Source: Verrucosispora sp. WMMD573
GTDB taxonomy: Bacteria > Actinomycetota > Actinomycetes > Mycobacteriales > Micromonosporaceae
DNA length: 64,000 nt
Direction: 5' to 3'
Assembly: GCF_027497175.1 (NCBI RefSeq)
Contig: NZ_CP114901.1
Coordinates: forward strand, 6,200,001-6,264,000
The translations under genes and the position numbers were made by a program. This document shows, piece after piece, positions 25,162 through 32,817 of the stretch (the stretch's first letter is position 1; every line of letters starts with the position of its first letter). Under the pieces are notes generated by a model. The model did no database searches. It was not told where the DNA came from and saw only the letters and a list, made by a program, of their open reading frames with translations.

Positions 25162-25229
25162 GCACAGACGGTCCATCGTTTTTTTCTGACGAAAGGTTTG
25201 CATTAGCCGTCCGCGGGTACCACTGCAAA

Positions 25230-25673
25230 ATGCAGCATAACGTTAGCTCCCTTGACGCACCGCACGCTCGCCCTAATGGTCTAGGCAATCTGACGATCGA
25301 GGCACTGGGCGAGTTAAGTACGGCGTTGGAGACGATCCACCGTGTACGCGGTCACCTGTACTCCGCTCACCAGCTCGTCGGCGGCGCGGACCTGACCCTT
25401 GATCGTGTGGTCGAGCTGCTGCGGCAGGCGGGGCACGACGAGGTGGCCGACCGGGTAGAGCGGGAGTTGCTGGGTCGGAACGTCCTACCGGGCCGTTGGA
25501 CCTTCCAGATCATGGAGGAGTTCGACGATGGCTACTACGCGGCGTTCCAAGAGGTTGAGCGGTACACCCGGGAGACGCTGGCCGGTGGTCGGCGGCACAT
25601 CTATGAGGCGGAGATGAAGGAGCGTCGGCGTACCCCTGGGATGCCGGGACATGAAGCTACGCCGGAGGGGTGA
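25230..25673 (+). CDS. hypothetical helical protein
   Basis: 147 residues if ATG 25230 is used; the start is uncertain because no ribosome-binding site is seen, and the conserved-looking part begins near LTIEALGELSTALETIHRVRGHLYSAHQ. Helical, charged and back to host-like GC from about 25300. Contains LDRVVELLRQAGHDEVADRVERELLGRNVLPGRW. Converges on the glycosyltransferase with a 17-nt overlap of the ends. The gap before it (25162-25229) holds a run of seven T that may mark the end of the cargo operon. Confidence 0.7.
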   Translation: MQHNVSSLDAPHARPNGLGNLTIEALGELSTALETIHRVRGHLYSAHQLVGGADLTLDRVVELLRQAGHDEVADRVERELLGRNVLPGRWTFQIMEEFDDGYYAAFQEVERYTRETLAGGRRHIYEAEMKERRRTPGMPGHEATPEG

Positions 25674-26433
25674 CCGGCAGCCCGTTCGGGAGCATCGAGG
25701 CCAGGGCCATGGCTCTGGCCTCGATGATCTTCATGCGGCCCTCGTACTCGATGGGTTCGCGGTGGGCTGCTTGGCTGGTGACTTGGCCGGGCCATTTGCG
25801 GTAGAGCAGGCCGTGTTCGCGGGTGAAGTAGCCCTCGCTGACCGCGCTCGCCGCGAGGAGGAGGCCGGTGTCTTCGGAGGCCGGGAGTGCCATCCAGCCG
25901 CCGAGGGCCAGGAGCAGATCCCGGCGGATGCAGAGGGTGGCGGGGTGGACCTGGGCGCGGTAGCCGTTGGCTTGCCAGAAGGCGAGGACGGCACCACGGC
26001 CGATGGGTCCGCCGTCCGGGTCCTTGTCCCATCCGATGGTGGAGCCGTCGGGCATCAGGTCCAGGACGCGGGAAGTCGTCCAACCAATGCTCGGATGCGC
26101 CTCGAAGGCGGCAATGTCCCGGGCGAGCGCGCCGGCCGTGAGTTGGTCGTCGGCGTCGAGCACCTTGACTAGGTCGCCGGTGACGCGGGAGAGCGCGAGG
26201 GTGCGGGCGACACCGGGGCCGCCGGGACGACCGCCGCCGATGCTGATGCGGGGGTCGTCCGGCAGCACCTGGGCCAGTGTTCCGGTCTGCCCGTCCTCCT
26301 GGACGAGCCATTGCCAGTCCCACCCGTCGGGCATGTCCTGCTTGACCAACGAGTCGTACGCGCCGGCCAGGTACTCGATGCTGGGCGTGTGGACCGGGGT
26401 GATGACCGAGACGAGCTGCGTCACGTTTTCCAC
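25657..26433 (-). CDS. family 2 glycosyltransferase
   Basis: 258 residues from GTG 26433, overlapping the GntR stop by 13 nt. GT-A fold marks: VSVITPVHTPSIEYLAGAYDSLVKQ at the N-terminus, VLVKVLDADDQL-like metal motif (read VKVLDADDQLTAG) near residue 92, and a C-terminal GGWMALPASEDTGLLLAAS acceptor region. No signal peptide or membrane helices, so a cytoplasmic enzyme. Last gene of an operon with a GntR regulator. The sugar donor and acceptor are not predictable. Confidence 0.87.
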   Translation of the reverse strand: MENVTQLVSVITPVHTPSIEYLAGAYDSLVKQDMPDGWDWQWLVQEDGQTGTLAQVLPDDPRISIGGGRPGGPGVARTLALSRVTGDLVKVLDADDQLTAGALARDIAAFEAHPSIGWTTSRVLDLMPDGSTIGWDKDPDGGPIGRGAVLAFWQANGYRAQVHPATLCIRRDLLLALGGWMALPASEDTGLLLAASAVSEGYFTREHGLLYRKWPGQVTSQAAHREPIEYEGRMKIIEARAMALASMLPNGLPVTPPA

Positions 26434-27383
26434 CGTTGCAGTTTGTGGGAGTAAACCAGTTCCGTCCGGTCCCCCGGCATCACCACGTCGGCCACCTCGA
26501 CGACCCGGCCGGCGGTGTCGATGGAGGTCTTGCGCACGGTCAGCACCGAGACGCCGGGGTCAATGTCGAGCAGTTCGGCCTCATCTGGTGACGGCGGACG
26601 TGCCCGGACCTCTTCGTCGATGCGGTCCAGCTCGACGCCGATCGTGTAGAGCTGGTGCTGTGAGCCGCCGGGCCAGGGCTCGTTGCTGGCGTCGAGCAGG
26701 TCCGGGTTCGCGGCCACCAGGTCATAGGGCAGGTACGAGTACGACATCGTCAGCGGCGCGTTCTCATGCCGCGACGACGTCCAGTACACCCGCCGCAGCA
26801 GCGACGTACCCGGCTCAACGTGCAAGGCCGCCGCCATGTCCGCGTCCGCCTCGACGCGGGTGTATTCGGCGTGGAACTTCAGGTCATCAACGGTCAGGCC
26901 GGTGTCATGCTCGGTCGCGCCGGTCTTGAGCCGCTCGTCCTGGTCGAGTAGGACCCGGTCCTTCTCCCACTGGTACCGCTCCGCGTTACGCCGCCGTACC
27001 CGCTGGCGGGGTGCCCGTACGTAGGTGCCGCGCCCCTGCTCCGCGCGGACCAGGCCCCACTCGCGGAGCTGGCGGATGGCGTTGCGGACACTCGTGCGCG
27101 ACAGGCCCGACGTGTCGGCCAACTCCGTCTCGGACGGCATCAGCGTGCCGGGGGCAAGTTCCCCGCTCGTGATCTTGACCCGCAACTCTTCGGCGAGTTG
27201 CAGGTAACGAGGGCGCCAGTCCCGGCCATGCACACCGGTCACCGTACCCCCTAGACGTTCCAACGACTGCCAGGTGGTCCCACCCGCCGGCCGCTCCGGC
27301 ACCGCATCCACTGCCACCTGCGGCCGACGCGAACGCTGAGCAGCGACCGGAGTACGGCGGGAGCTGCGGTCAGTGGCGGTCAT
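26421..27383 (-). CDS. GntR/HutC-family regulator with UTRA domain
   Basis: 320 residues from ATG 27383 with GGAGGG in front. An unusual basic extension of about 55 residues precedes the winged helix (RPRYLQLAEELRVKITSGELAPGTLMPSETELADTSGLSRTSVRNAIRQLREWGLV). The UTRA ligand-binding domain fills about 150-315 (EYTRVEADADMAAALHVEPGTSLLRRVYWTSS ... VSVLTVRKTSIDTAG). Unlike the short GntR of the element it is full length and could sense a small molecule. It overlaps its neighbours on both sides. Confidence 0.9.
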   Translation of the reverse strand: MTATDRSSRRTPVAAQRSRRPQVAVDAVPERPAGGTTWQSLERLGGTVTGVHGRDWRPRYLQLAEELRVKITSGELAPGTLMPSETELADTSGLSRTSVRNAIRQLREWGLVRAEQGRGTYVRAPRQRVRRRNAERYQWEKDRVLLDQDERLKTGATEHDTGLTVDDLKFHAEYTRVEADADMAAALHVEPGTSLLRRVYWTSSRHENAPLTMSYSYLPYDLVAANPDLLDASNEPWPGGSQHQLYTIGVELDRIDEEVRARPPSPDEAELLDIDPGVSVLTVRKTSIDTAGRVVEVADVVMPGDRTELVYSHKLQRWKT

Positions 27384-27714
27384 CGTGTCCCTCCAATGGT
27401 TGTCCCTTGGTCATCACCCGCCACCGGGCGTAGGTCAGTTCGTAGATCAGCCGATCGAGCTGGACCCGCGACAGCAGCACGGAGCGCGTCGCCCCGGAGC
27501 GAGTCGCGTCGACCTTCACAACCGGGTCACGCCGCCGAAAGCGATCCAGGAGCAGTTGCAGACTCACCCAGCCGCCGCCCTCGCTACCGATCGTGGCCAG
27601 CAACCCCCGGTGCATCGGATCGTTCGGCCCGCAGCCCCGGCACCAGTCAGGACACGACGCCTCGTCTTCCGTGTTGGGAGTTTGGGCGTTGGTCGGGTCG
27701 TCACTGTCGCCCAT
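27370..27714 (-). CDS. small Cys-containing protein, DUF6907-like
   Basis: 114 residues. Near the N-terminus it has a CPDWCRGCGPNDPMHRG segment, a Cys-x2-WC pattern with a later His that could bind zinc. The rest is mixed (GGWVSLQLLLDRFRRRDPVVKVDATRSGATRSVLLSRVQLDRLIYEL). It resembles the small DUF6907-type proteins common in actinobacterial elements; this assignment is from memory of the pattern only. Overlaps the GntR start by 14 nt. Confidence 0.7.
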   Translation of the reverse strand: MGDSDDPTNAQTPNTEDEASCPDWCRGCGPNDPMHRGLLATIGSEGGGWVSLQLLLDRFRRRDPVVKVDATRSGATRSVLLSRVQLDRLIYELTYARWRVMTKGQPLEGHDDRH

Positions 27715-28039
27715 GCTCGCCCTCCCCTGGACCGGCCGCTTGCGTCAGGAGCGAGCCGAGCTGGTCGACCAGGTGCTTCGTTTGCGGGAGGGTGAGTTCG
27801 GCCCAGCCGGCACCGGCCCGGCAGGAGGCGTGCACCACGACCGCCGGCGGTTCGTCGTCGGAGCCGATCAAGTACGACACGACCAGCCCGGACGACCGGA
27901 CCTCACCCACCCGCAGCAGCACACCCCGATGGCGTCGCGCCATGTGCGCCAGCACGGGCGGCACCAGATGCCCGCACCGATCCGGCGCGCACCACGCGGG
28001 ATGGCTCGCCACGGCGGGACGCCTGCTCGTCTGACTCAT
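27701..28039 (-). CDS. small Cys-containing protein, DUF6907-like
   Basis: 112 residues from ATG 28039, which overlaps the stop of the gene before it (ATGA). The start of the protein has HPAWCAPDRCGHLVPPV, a Cys/His cluster similar to the next gene's CPDWC motif, and its C-terminal half (WAELTLPQTKHLVDQLGSLL) matches that gene's QLDRLIYEL region in place. The two look like diverged paralogues. Confidence 0.7.
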   Translation of the reverse strand: MSQTSRRPAVASHPAWCAPDRCGHLVPPVLAHMARRHRGVLLRVGEVRSSGLVVSYLIGSDDEPPAVVVHASCRAGAGWAELTLPQTKHLVDQLGSLLTQAAGPGEGEHGRQ

Positions 28040-28269
28040 CGTGGCCACCGCCCACCATTGCCCCGGAAGATCTGCCCTCGGGTCAGCAGCGGCGCATGAC
28101 GCAACGCCGGCAGCTCACGGGTCCGTTCCATGGCCCAGCGCAGCGGACCGGAATTGCAAGCCGGAGCGGAACCGTCGGAACGGCTACAGGCTGCGGATCG
28201 GGACTGCTCCGACTGTCGGCGGGACCGCCAGAACGAGAACCAGGGACGTCGACGATGAGAGCCAGGCAT
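28036..28269 (-). CDS. small basic protein, first gene of the gntR-GT operon
   Basis: 77 residues. ATG 28269 has GGAGGTG at good spacing, and its stop is coupled by ATGA to the next gene; these two facts are the main support. The protein is Arg/Ser-rich (MPGSHRRRPWFSFWRSRRQS) with no recognised domain. A longer frame in the same phase up to 28665 has no support. Confidence 0.55.
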   Translation of the reverse strand: MPGSHRRRPWFSFWRSRRQSEQSRSAACSRSDGSAPACNSGPLRWAMERTRELPALRHAPLLTRGQIFRGNGGRWPR

Positions 28270-28506
28270 CGCACCTCCACGTGTAGGAGAGCCGGCGGCC
28301 GACCAGGGGGAATCAGCCGGCCACCGGCCCGACAGAGGGCACGGCGCACCGTCCGACACCGGACGGATCGGGTATCGCCGAGCCACCTTGTACGCGCGAC
28401 TACCGCAACCGGCCCACCAGGACGCCGCGCCTCCGCACGACCAGACCGACGAAGCACCACCCCTGATACACGCCGTCATCACAGCCGCACACCCGGAAAC
28501 GTACCT

Positions 28507-28571
28507 ACAAGTAGACGACTTGTCCATACGTCGAAACGGCCACTTGGTTGGCACTTGGTAAGACAAGTGCC
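28507..28571. promoter_or_regulatory. operator palindromes upstream of the short gntR
   Basis: Two inverted repeats: ACAAGT (28507-28512) with ACTTGT (28518-28523), spacer 5; and GGCACTTG (28550-28557) with CAAGTGCC (28564-28571), spacer 6. The second contains CTTGGTAAGACAAGT, almost the same as CTTGGCAGACAAGT in the pra palindrome. It lies 15-80 bp before GTG 28587, so the short GntR protein probably controls both its own gene and pra. The rest of the 317-bp divergent gap (28270-28586) should also hold the promoter of the operon on the minus strand; I see no clear boxes. Confidence 0.75.
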
Positions 28572-28586
28572 AGGTACGGTGAGTAG

Positions 28587-29009
28587 GTGCCCACCCCGCA
28601 CTATGGACAGCCCCGCTACCGCGCCATCGCCGACGAACTGCGGCAGCGCATCGAGAGCGGCTCAATCCCGCCGGGCACCCTTCTGCCGCCCGAGGGGGTG
28701 CTCACGGCTGAATTCCGGGCAAGTCGCGGCACGATCCGCCAAGCCATAGCCGTTCTTCGCGAAGACGGATTAACCAGCACAGCGCATGGCAGAGGAACTT
28801 TCGTCAACGTCCGCCCGCAGCCTCCCGAGCTCAGCAAGCCCGGCGACCTTGAGACCAGGAAACGTGAGGTGGCCGCCGACGAAGAGCTAGCGACCTTGTT
28901 CGGCGTAGAGGCTGGAGAAGTGCTGATCATGCATGAAAACGTCACACGACGAAACGGAGAGGTTGAGGTTGTCGCCAGGACGTATCGGCTGCACAGGAGC
29001 CACCACTAG
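28587..29009 (+). CDS. short GntR-family repressor, KorSA-like
   Basis: 140 residues from GTG 28587. The winged helix is complete (YRAIADELRQRIESGSIPPGTLLPPEGVLTAEFRASRGTIRQAIAVLREDGL). After it, only a short piece resembling the start of a UTRA domain remains (LATLFGVEAGEVLIMHENVTRRNGEVEVVARTYRL), so the ligand domain is cut to about 50 residues. In pSAM2 the GntR protein KorSA represses pra; the shared operator motifs here suggest the same job. The gene is AT-richer than the backbone in its second half. Confidence 0.85.
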   Translation: MPTPHYGQPRYRAIADELRQRIESGSIPPGTLLPPEGVLTAEFRASRGTIRQAIAVLREDGLTSTAHGRGTFVNVRPQPPELSKPGDLETRKREVAADEELATLFGVEAGEVLIMHENVTRRNGEVEVVARTYRLHRSHH

Positions 29010-29101
29010 AAACCCGACTCCTGTTCTCCGCCGATCCTGCGGAGAAACGACTCCTTTGCGAGCATAAAGATAGCAACGTTACGACCGCCCTGGAGGGACG
29101 C

Positions 29102-30709
29102 ATGAGCGCGAATGTAGGCACGCGACTTTCCACCGCAACACCCTATATCAAGGATCTAAACGTTCAGATACGGAAAGGAGAGATGAAGATACCCCAGTTC
29201 CAGCGCCCGTTCGTCTGGGGTGATGACCAAGCCATAGCACTGCTCGACAGTGTCGCCAACAACTACCCTCTCGGGAGTCTCCTCTTATGGCGCACGAGCG
29301 ATAAACTCGCGACAGAGCGAAACATCGGGGAATTCGTCTTACCACAGACCGACGACATGTCACCCACCGACTACGTACTTGACGGCCAGCAGCGACTCAC
29401 CGTCCTATATTCGGCCGTGGGAGCCGACCCGGATGCTCCCGGATTCTCCGCGTCGTACGACCTAGAGAAGGAGCGCTTCACTTCCACGCGTTCCGCAGTC
29501 GTCGGTCTACATATGTTCCCGATGCGATGGCTCTACCAGACAACCAAGCTCCTGAACTTCCGCACCGCTCTGCAGACGCACCCGAATGCAGCGAAATTAC
29601 AAGAACGATTTGATGGCCTCGTTGAGGTTTTCACTGGATATCAGATTCCAGTTGTCACACTGAAGGACCTTACTGTCGAAGAAGTGTGCCCAATCTTCGA
29701 ACGTATCAACAGCTCTGGGACCGCCCTCTCCATCTTCGACCTCATGGTTGCCGCAACATGGTCCAAGCGATTCGACCTGAATGAAACCGTCGAAGAAATC
29801 GCTGAAGCCTTGAAGCCGAAGAACTATGGTGAGATTAGTGGCACCAGAGTCCTTAAGTGCCTGGCCGCCGTAAGGAGCGACTCCACGAGCCGAGAAAGAA
29901 TCTTGGCACTACGGCAACTACGTGAGAAGCCCGCCGATATGGATGGGCTGGTCGAAAAGACAAAGCGCGCAATCTTGCGGGCCGTCGATCAACTCATCAC
30001 CGACTTCAAGCTTTACTCGATGGACTTCTTGCCATACGAGGCGCATCTTATAATCCTGACTTACATCTATGCAAATAATCCAACCCTAAACGCGGGGCAA
30101 TTGAGGCGTGTGAGGCAATGGTTCTGGCGGACATCATTCTCGGAGCGATACCGAGGAGCTCCCGACGATTTCGTCACGCGCGACCTAGCTGCGATTCAAA
30201 GATTTGTTCTAGAAGGCGACGTACCAGCAGAGGCGTACGGCGCAGTGCCAGACACAGCAACTTTAAAGGGAATGATCTTCCGCAAAAACAATTCCCGATC
30301 ACGGGCGTTCAGCTTGGCGCTAGCCAAACAGAATCCTCGCAACCTAACGAATGGCAACTCGATCGACACCGCCATCGCGCTCTCGATATACAATAAGAAG
30401 CAGTTCCATCACATCTTTCCCGAAGCCTTTTTGAGAAAGACCAAGCCCGAGGTCGAGCGTAACTACGTCCTAAACTTCTGCATGCTTGCAGCATCTGAGA
30501 ATAACCTGATCAGCGACGCCGACCCACAGGTGTACCTCCCACAAGTCATCAGCGATTTAGGTACTGACGCCGCTCCAGTATTCAAATCCAATCTTATGCC
30601 GAAGCCACAGGATTTCGATTACAGCACCGCATCACTGGAATCGTTTATCGATGCAAGAGTCGGGATAGTGCAAGCAGCGATTGAATCTCTTTGCACCGGC
30701 CTTCATTGA
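29102..30709 (+). CDS. DUF262/DUF1524 nuclease, GmrSD-like
   Basis: 535 residues from ATG 29102 behind GGAGGG. The N-terminal DUF262 domain has the hallmark QFQRPFVWGDDQAIALLDSV and VLDGQQRLTVLYS (ParB/sulfiredoxin-like fold that uses nucleotide). The C-terminal DUF1524 region has an HNH-type pattern, KKQFHHIFPEAFL with NFCMLAASENNLIS. This is the single-chain layout of GmrSD-type (type IV) modification-dependent restriction enzymes, also seen in SspE. It probably cuts modified phage DNA. Low GC for the host and not part of an operon with a methylase, which fits a type IV enzyme. Confidence 0.88.
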   Translation: MSANVGTRLSTATPYIKDLNVQIRKGEMKIPQFQRPFVWGDDQAIALLDSVANNYPLGSLLLWRTSDKLATERNIGEFVLPQTDDMSPTDYVLDGQQRLTVLYSAVGADPDAPGFSASYDLEKERFTSTRSAVVGLHMFPMRWLYQTTKLLNFRTALQTHPNAAKLQERFDGLVEVFTGYQIPVVTLKDLTVEEVCPIFERINSSGTALSIFDLMVAATWSKRFDLNETVEEIAEALKPKNYGEISGTRVLKCLAAVRSDSTSRERILALRQLREKPADMDGLVEKTKRAILRAVDQLITDFKLYSMDFLPYEAHLIILTYIYANNPTLNAGQLRRVRQWFWRTSFSERYRGAPDDFVTRDLAAIQRFVLEGDVPAEAYGAVPDTATLKGMIFRKNNSRSRAFSLALAKQNPRNLTNGNSIDTAIALSIYNKKQFHHIFPEAFLRKTKPEVERNYVLNFCMLAASENNLISDADPQVYLPQVISDLGTDAAPVFKSNLMPKPQDFDYSTASLESFIDARVGIVQAAIESLCTGLH

Positions 30710-30811
30710 TTCGCGATCATATCCAAGTCGAGTAGAGGCAGTACCGAGAGCTGTGGGGTTAGCCGAAAGGTCTGACGAAGCACTCGCATCTCGGTTGCAC
30801 TCTCCAACGCT

Positions 30812-30823
30812 TTGGCAGACAAG
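30812..30823 (+). promoter_or_regulatory. isolated copy of the operator core
   Basis: TTGGCAGACAAG matches 12 consecutive bases of the right arm of the pra palindrome (21840-21851). It stands alone about 100 bp downstream of the nuclease gene with no gene start near by. It could be a third repressor site or chance. Confidence 0.35.
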
Positions 30824-30882
30824 CTGACATCCGTGTAAGTAGTTCACCCAGCAGTTGCCGATTTCCTCTGTCTTGGATCAAG

Positions 30883-30990
30883 GCACCGCGCTCCGCGCGG
30901 TGCACGGCGGCAAGCCCGGCCGGCGGCAAGCCGCCCCGGCCGCCTACGGCGCCGGGGCGGTAAGCCACCGACAGCCGCCGGGACACCGCC
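30883..30990. repeat. hairpin-rich GC block downstream of the nuclease gene
   Basis: Contains the inverted repeat 30883-30890 with 30896-30903 (8 bp, 5-nt loop), followed by several short overlapping G/C palindromes (GGCGG-CAAG-CCGCC around 30920). It could be the terminator of the nuclease gene or a structured single-strand signal of the element. The rest of 30710-31003 shows no gene. Confidence 0.5.
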
Positions 30991-31003
30991 CCACAGCCAG
31001 GGC

Positions 31004-31324
31004 TCAGCTCAGCGCGAGTTCGTCCGGGAAGCGCGCATGAAGCGCGGCGACCGCATGCCGCAGGCAGTAGTCCAGGCTGTGGCCGTCCACCCTGATCGAC
31101 GCACCATCGAGCCGCTGACCCGAGATCACCACAGTCCAGGGCTTACGCTCCCGCTCCCCGTCAATCTTGACCAGCCCGACCAGACCCATCTCCCCCAGGT
31201 GCTCCAGCAGCTCCGGCACGCACTCATCCCACCTCATCCACGAATGGGACCACCGAGGCCGCCACGGAAGCCAGCGGATCGGCCTGGTCGTGCGTCGGGG
31301 CTTCCGGCTGCCGCGCCAGTCCAA
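31004..31324 (-). CDS. hypothetical AICE protein near attR
   Basis: Up to 106 residues from TTG 31324; an internal ATG (MRWDECVPELLEHLGEMG) would give 76 residues and may be the real start. The C-terminal part looks like a true protein (LVKIDGERERKPWTVVISGQRLDGASIRVDGHSLDYCLRHAVAALHARF). No family recognised. Start not decided by a ribosome-binding site. Confidence 0.55.
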   Translation of the reverse strand: MDWRGSRKPRRTTRPIRWLPWRPRWSHSWMRWDECVPELLEHLGEMGLVGLVKIDGERERKPWTVVISGQRLDGASIRVDGHSLDYCLRHAVAALHARFPDELALS

Positions 31325-31502
31325 CCCCGGGACTGGCTTGCCACCGGATCACCGGGTCACGGCACCAGCTCCACCGCCGGGACGTCCCCGACTCTCCCCC
31401 ACAGCCGCCGGCCCCACTTGGGAACCGTCGAGCACGAGCCCGGAGACGGCCCACGGCGGCACAGCTAGACCGACTTGAGACGAGGCCGACTGAGCCGGCG
31501 CT

Positions 31503-31541
31503 CAGGGCTTCTCCAGGGCGTCAGGGCGTCGTCAGGGCGTC
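31503..31541 (+). repeat. arm-type direct repeats beside attR
   Basis: CAGGGCGTC at 31514-31522, 31522-31530 and 31533-31541, plus a one-base variant CAGGGCTTC at 31503-31511. Starts are 11, 8 and 11 bp apart. The same orientation and the 11-bp step also occur next to attL. Likely arm sites for the integrase or excisionase. Confidence 0.65.
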
Positions 31542-31593
31542 AAACACCGGCCAAAGTTGACCAACGACGACCATCGACACCCGGACATAGGAA

Positions 31594-31625
31594 CAGCTCA
31601 GAGCCTTGATCGGGGCTCTGAGCTG
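31594..31625 (-). terminator. 12-bp hairpin right after rnpB, carried by the AICE
   Basis: Arms 31594-31605 and 31614-31625 are perfect 12-bp inverted repeats with an 8-nt loop. rnpB transcription (minus strand) reaches it directly after the mature 3' end. The right arm overlaps the first bases of attR. It probably replaces the terminator that rnpB lost when the element integrated. Confidence 0.65.
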
Positions 31626-31626
31626 G

Positions 31627-32054
<428 letters not shown>

Positions 32055-32057
32055 CCC

Positions 32058-32063
32058 ATCCTA
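32058..32063 (-). promoter_or_regulatory. -10 box of rnpB
   Basis: TAGGAT on the minus strand, 6-7 bases before the expected 5' end of the RNA. A matching -35 box is not clear. Confidence 0.5.
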
Positions 32064-32135
32064 ACGACACCGGGTCCGCGACTATTGCCGCGCCTAGGCC
32101 AGCAAGGCTCGCACAGGTCCCCTTGCGGGCAGCCG

Positions 32136-32198
32136 GCGATCGTGGCAGTGGAGGTGGTTCCTGGCCGGCATGTCGGCCAGCTTCGCTGCCACGATCGC
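32136..32198. repeat. intergenic palindromic repeat
   Basis: The arms 32136-32148 and 32186-32198 are perfect 13-bp inverted repeats, with a nested CTGGCC/GGCCAG stem inside. It lies between the rnpB promoter and the DinB-like gene. The form recalls dispersed palindromes of Micromonospora genomes. Not obviously a terminator, since both neighbours start here. Confidence 0.6.
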
Positions 32199-32257
32199 GT
32201 TTGAGGCGGGCTCGGGCGTGGCCGCGGCTCAGGGAGGGGTGTACGGATAATGGGGTG

Positions 32258-32770
32258 GTGACGATGCCGCCGTTTCCTGAACCGACTGCGCCGGCCGACG
32301 GGCGGGCCGAGGTGTTCCTGCGCTACCTCGATTATTTTCGGGACGGCGTACTGGCGAGGGCGGCCGGGCTGACCGAGGAGGAGCGGCGGGACAGCCGGCT
32401 GCCGTCCGGTTGGACCCCGCTGGAGTTGCTCAAGCACCTGCGCCACGTGGAGCTTCGCTGGATCGAGTGGGGGTTCCAGGGGCGCGACGTCGCGGACCCG
32501 TGGGGCGATCACCGAGGCGACCGGTGGTACGTCGCGCCGGAGGAGAGCTTCGCGGAGCTGGCGGCCGCGCTGCGGGCTCAGGGCGCTCACACCCGGGCGG
32601 TGGTCGAGGGCACCGATCTGGCCGCACGGGGAGCGCCGGGGCCGCGGTGGGCGGGCGCGGATCCGGCGTCGTTGGAGCGGGTGATGTTCCACCTGGTGCA
32701 GGAGTATGCGCGCCACCTCGGTCACCTCGACATCGTGACCGAGTTGGCCGGTGGCCCGGTCGGCGAGTAG
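32258..32770 (+). CDS. DinB/DUF664-family protein
   Basis: About 170 residues. GTG 32258 and ATG 32264 are both possible starts. Helical bundle with WTPLELLKHLRHVELRWIEWGF and MFHLVQEYARHLGHLDIV, where His residues would bind metal as in DinB-like thiol-dependent enzymes. A distant paralogue of the protein at 13274-13795 on the other side of the AICE. Followed after 47 bp by the TSUP transporter. Confidence 0.85.
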   Translation: MTMPPFPEPTAPADGRAEVFLRYLDYFRDGVLARAAGLTEEERRDSRLPSGWTPLELLKHLRHVELRWIEWGFQGRDVADPWGDHRGDRWYVAPEESFAELAAALRAQGAHTRAVVEGTDLAARGAPGPRWAGADPASLERVMFHLVQEYARHLGHLDIVTELAGGPVGE

Positions 32771-32817
32771 CCGGGGAGGGCAACCGGCGCAGGAGCCGGA
32801 CCGCTAGCCTGCGGATC

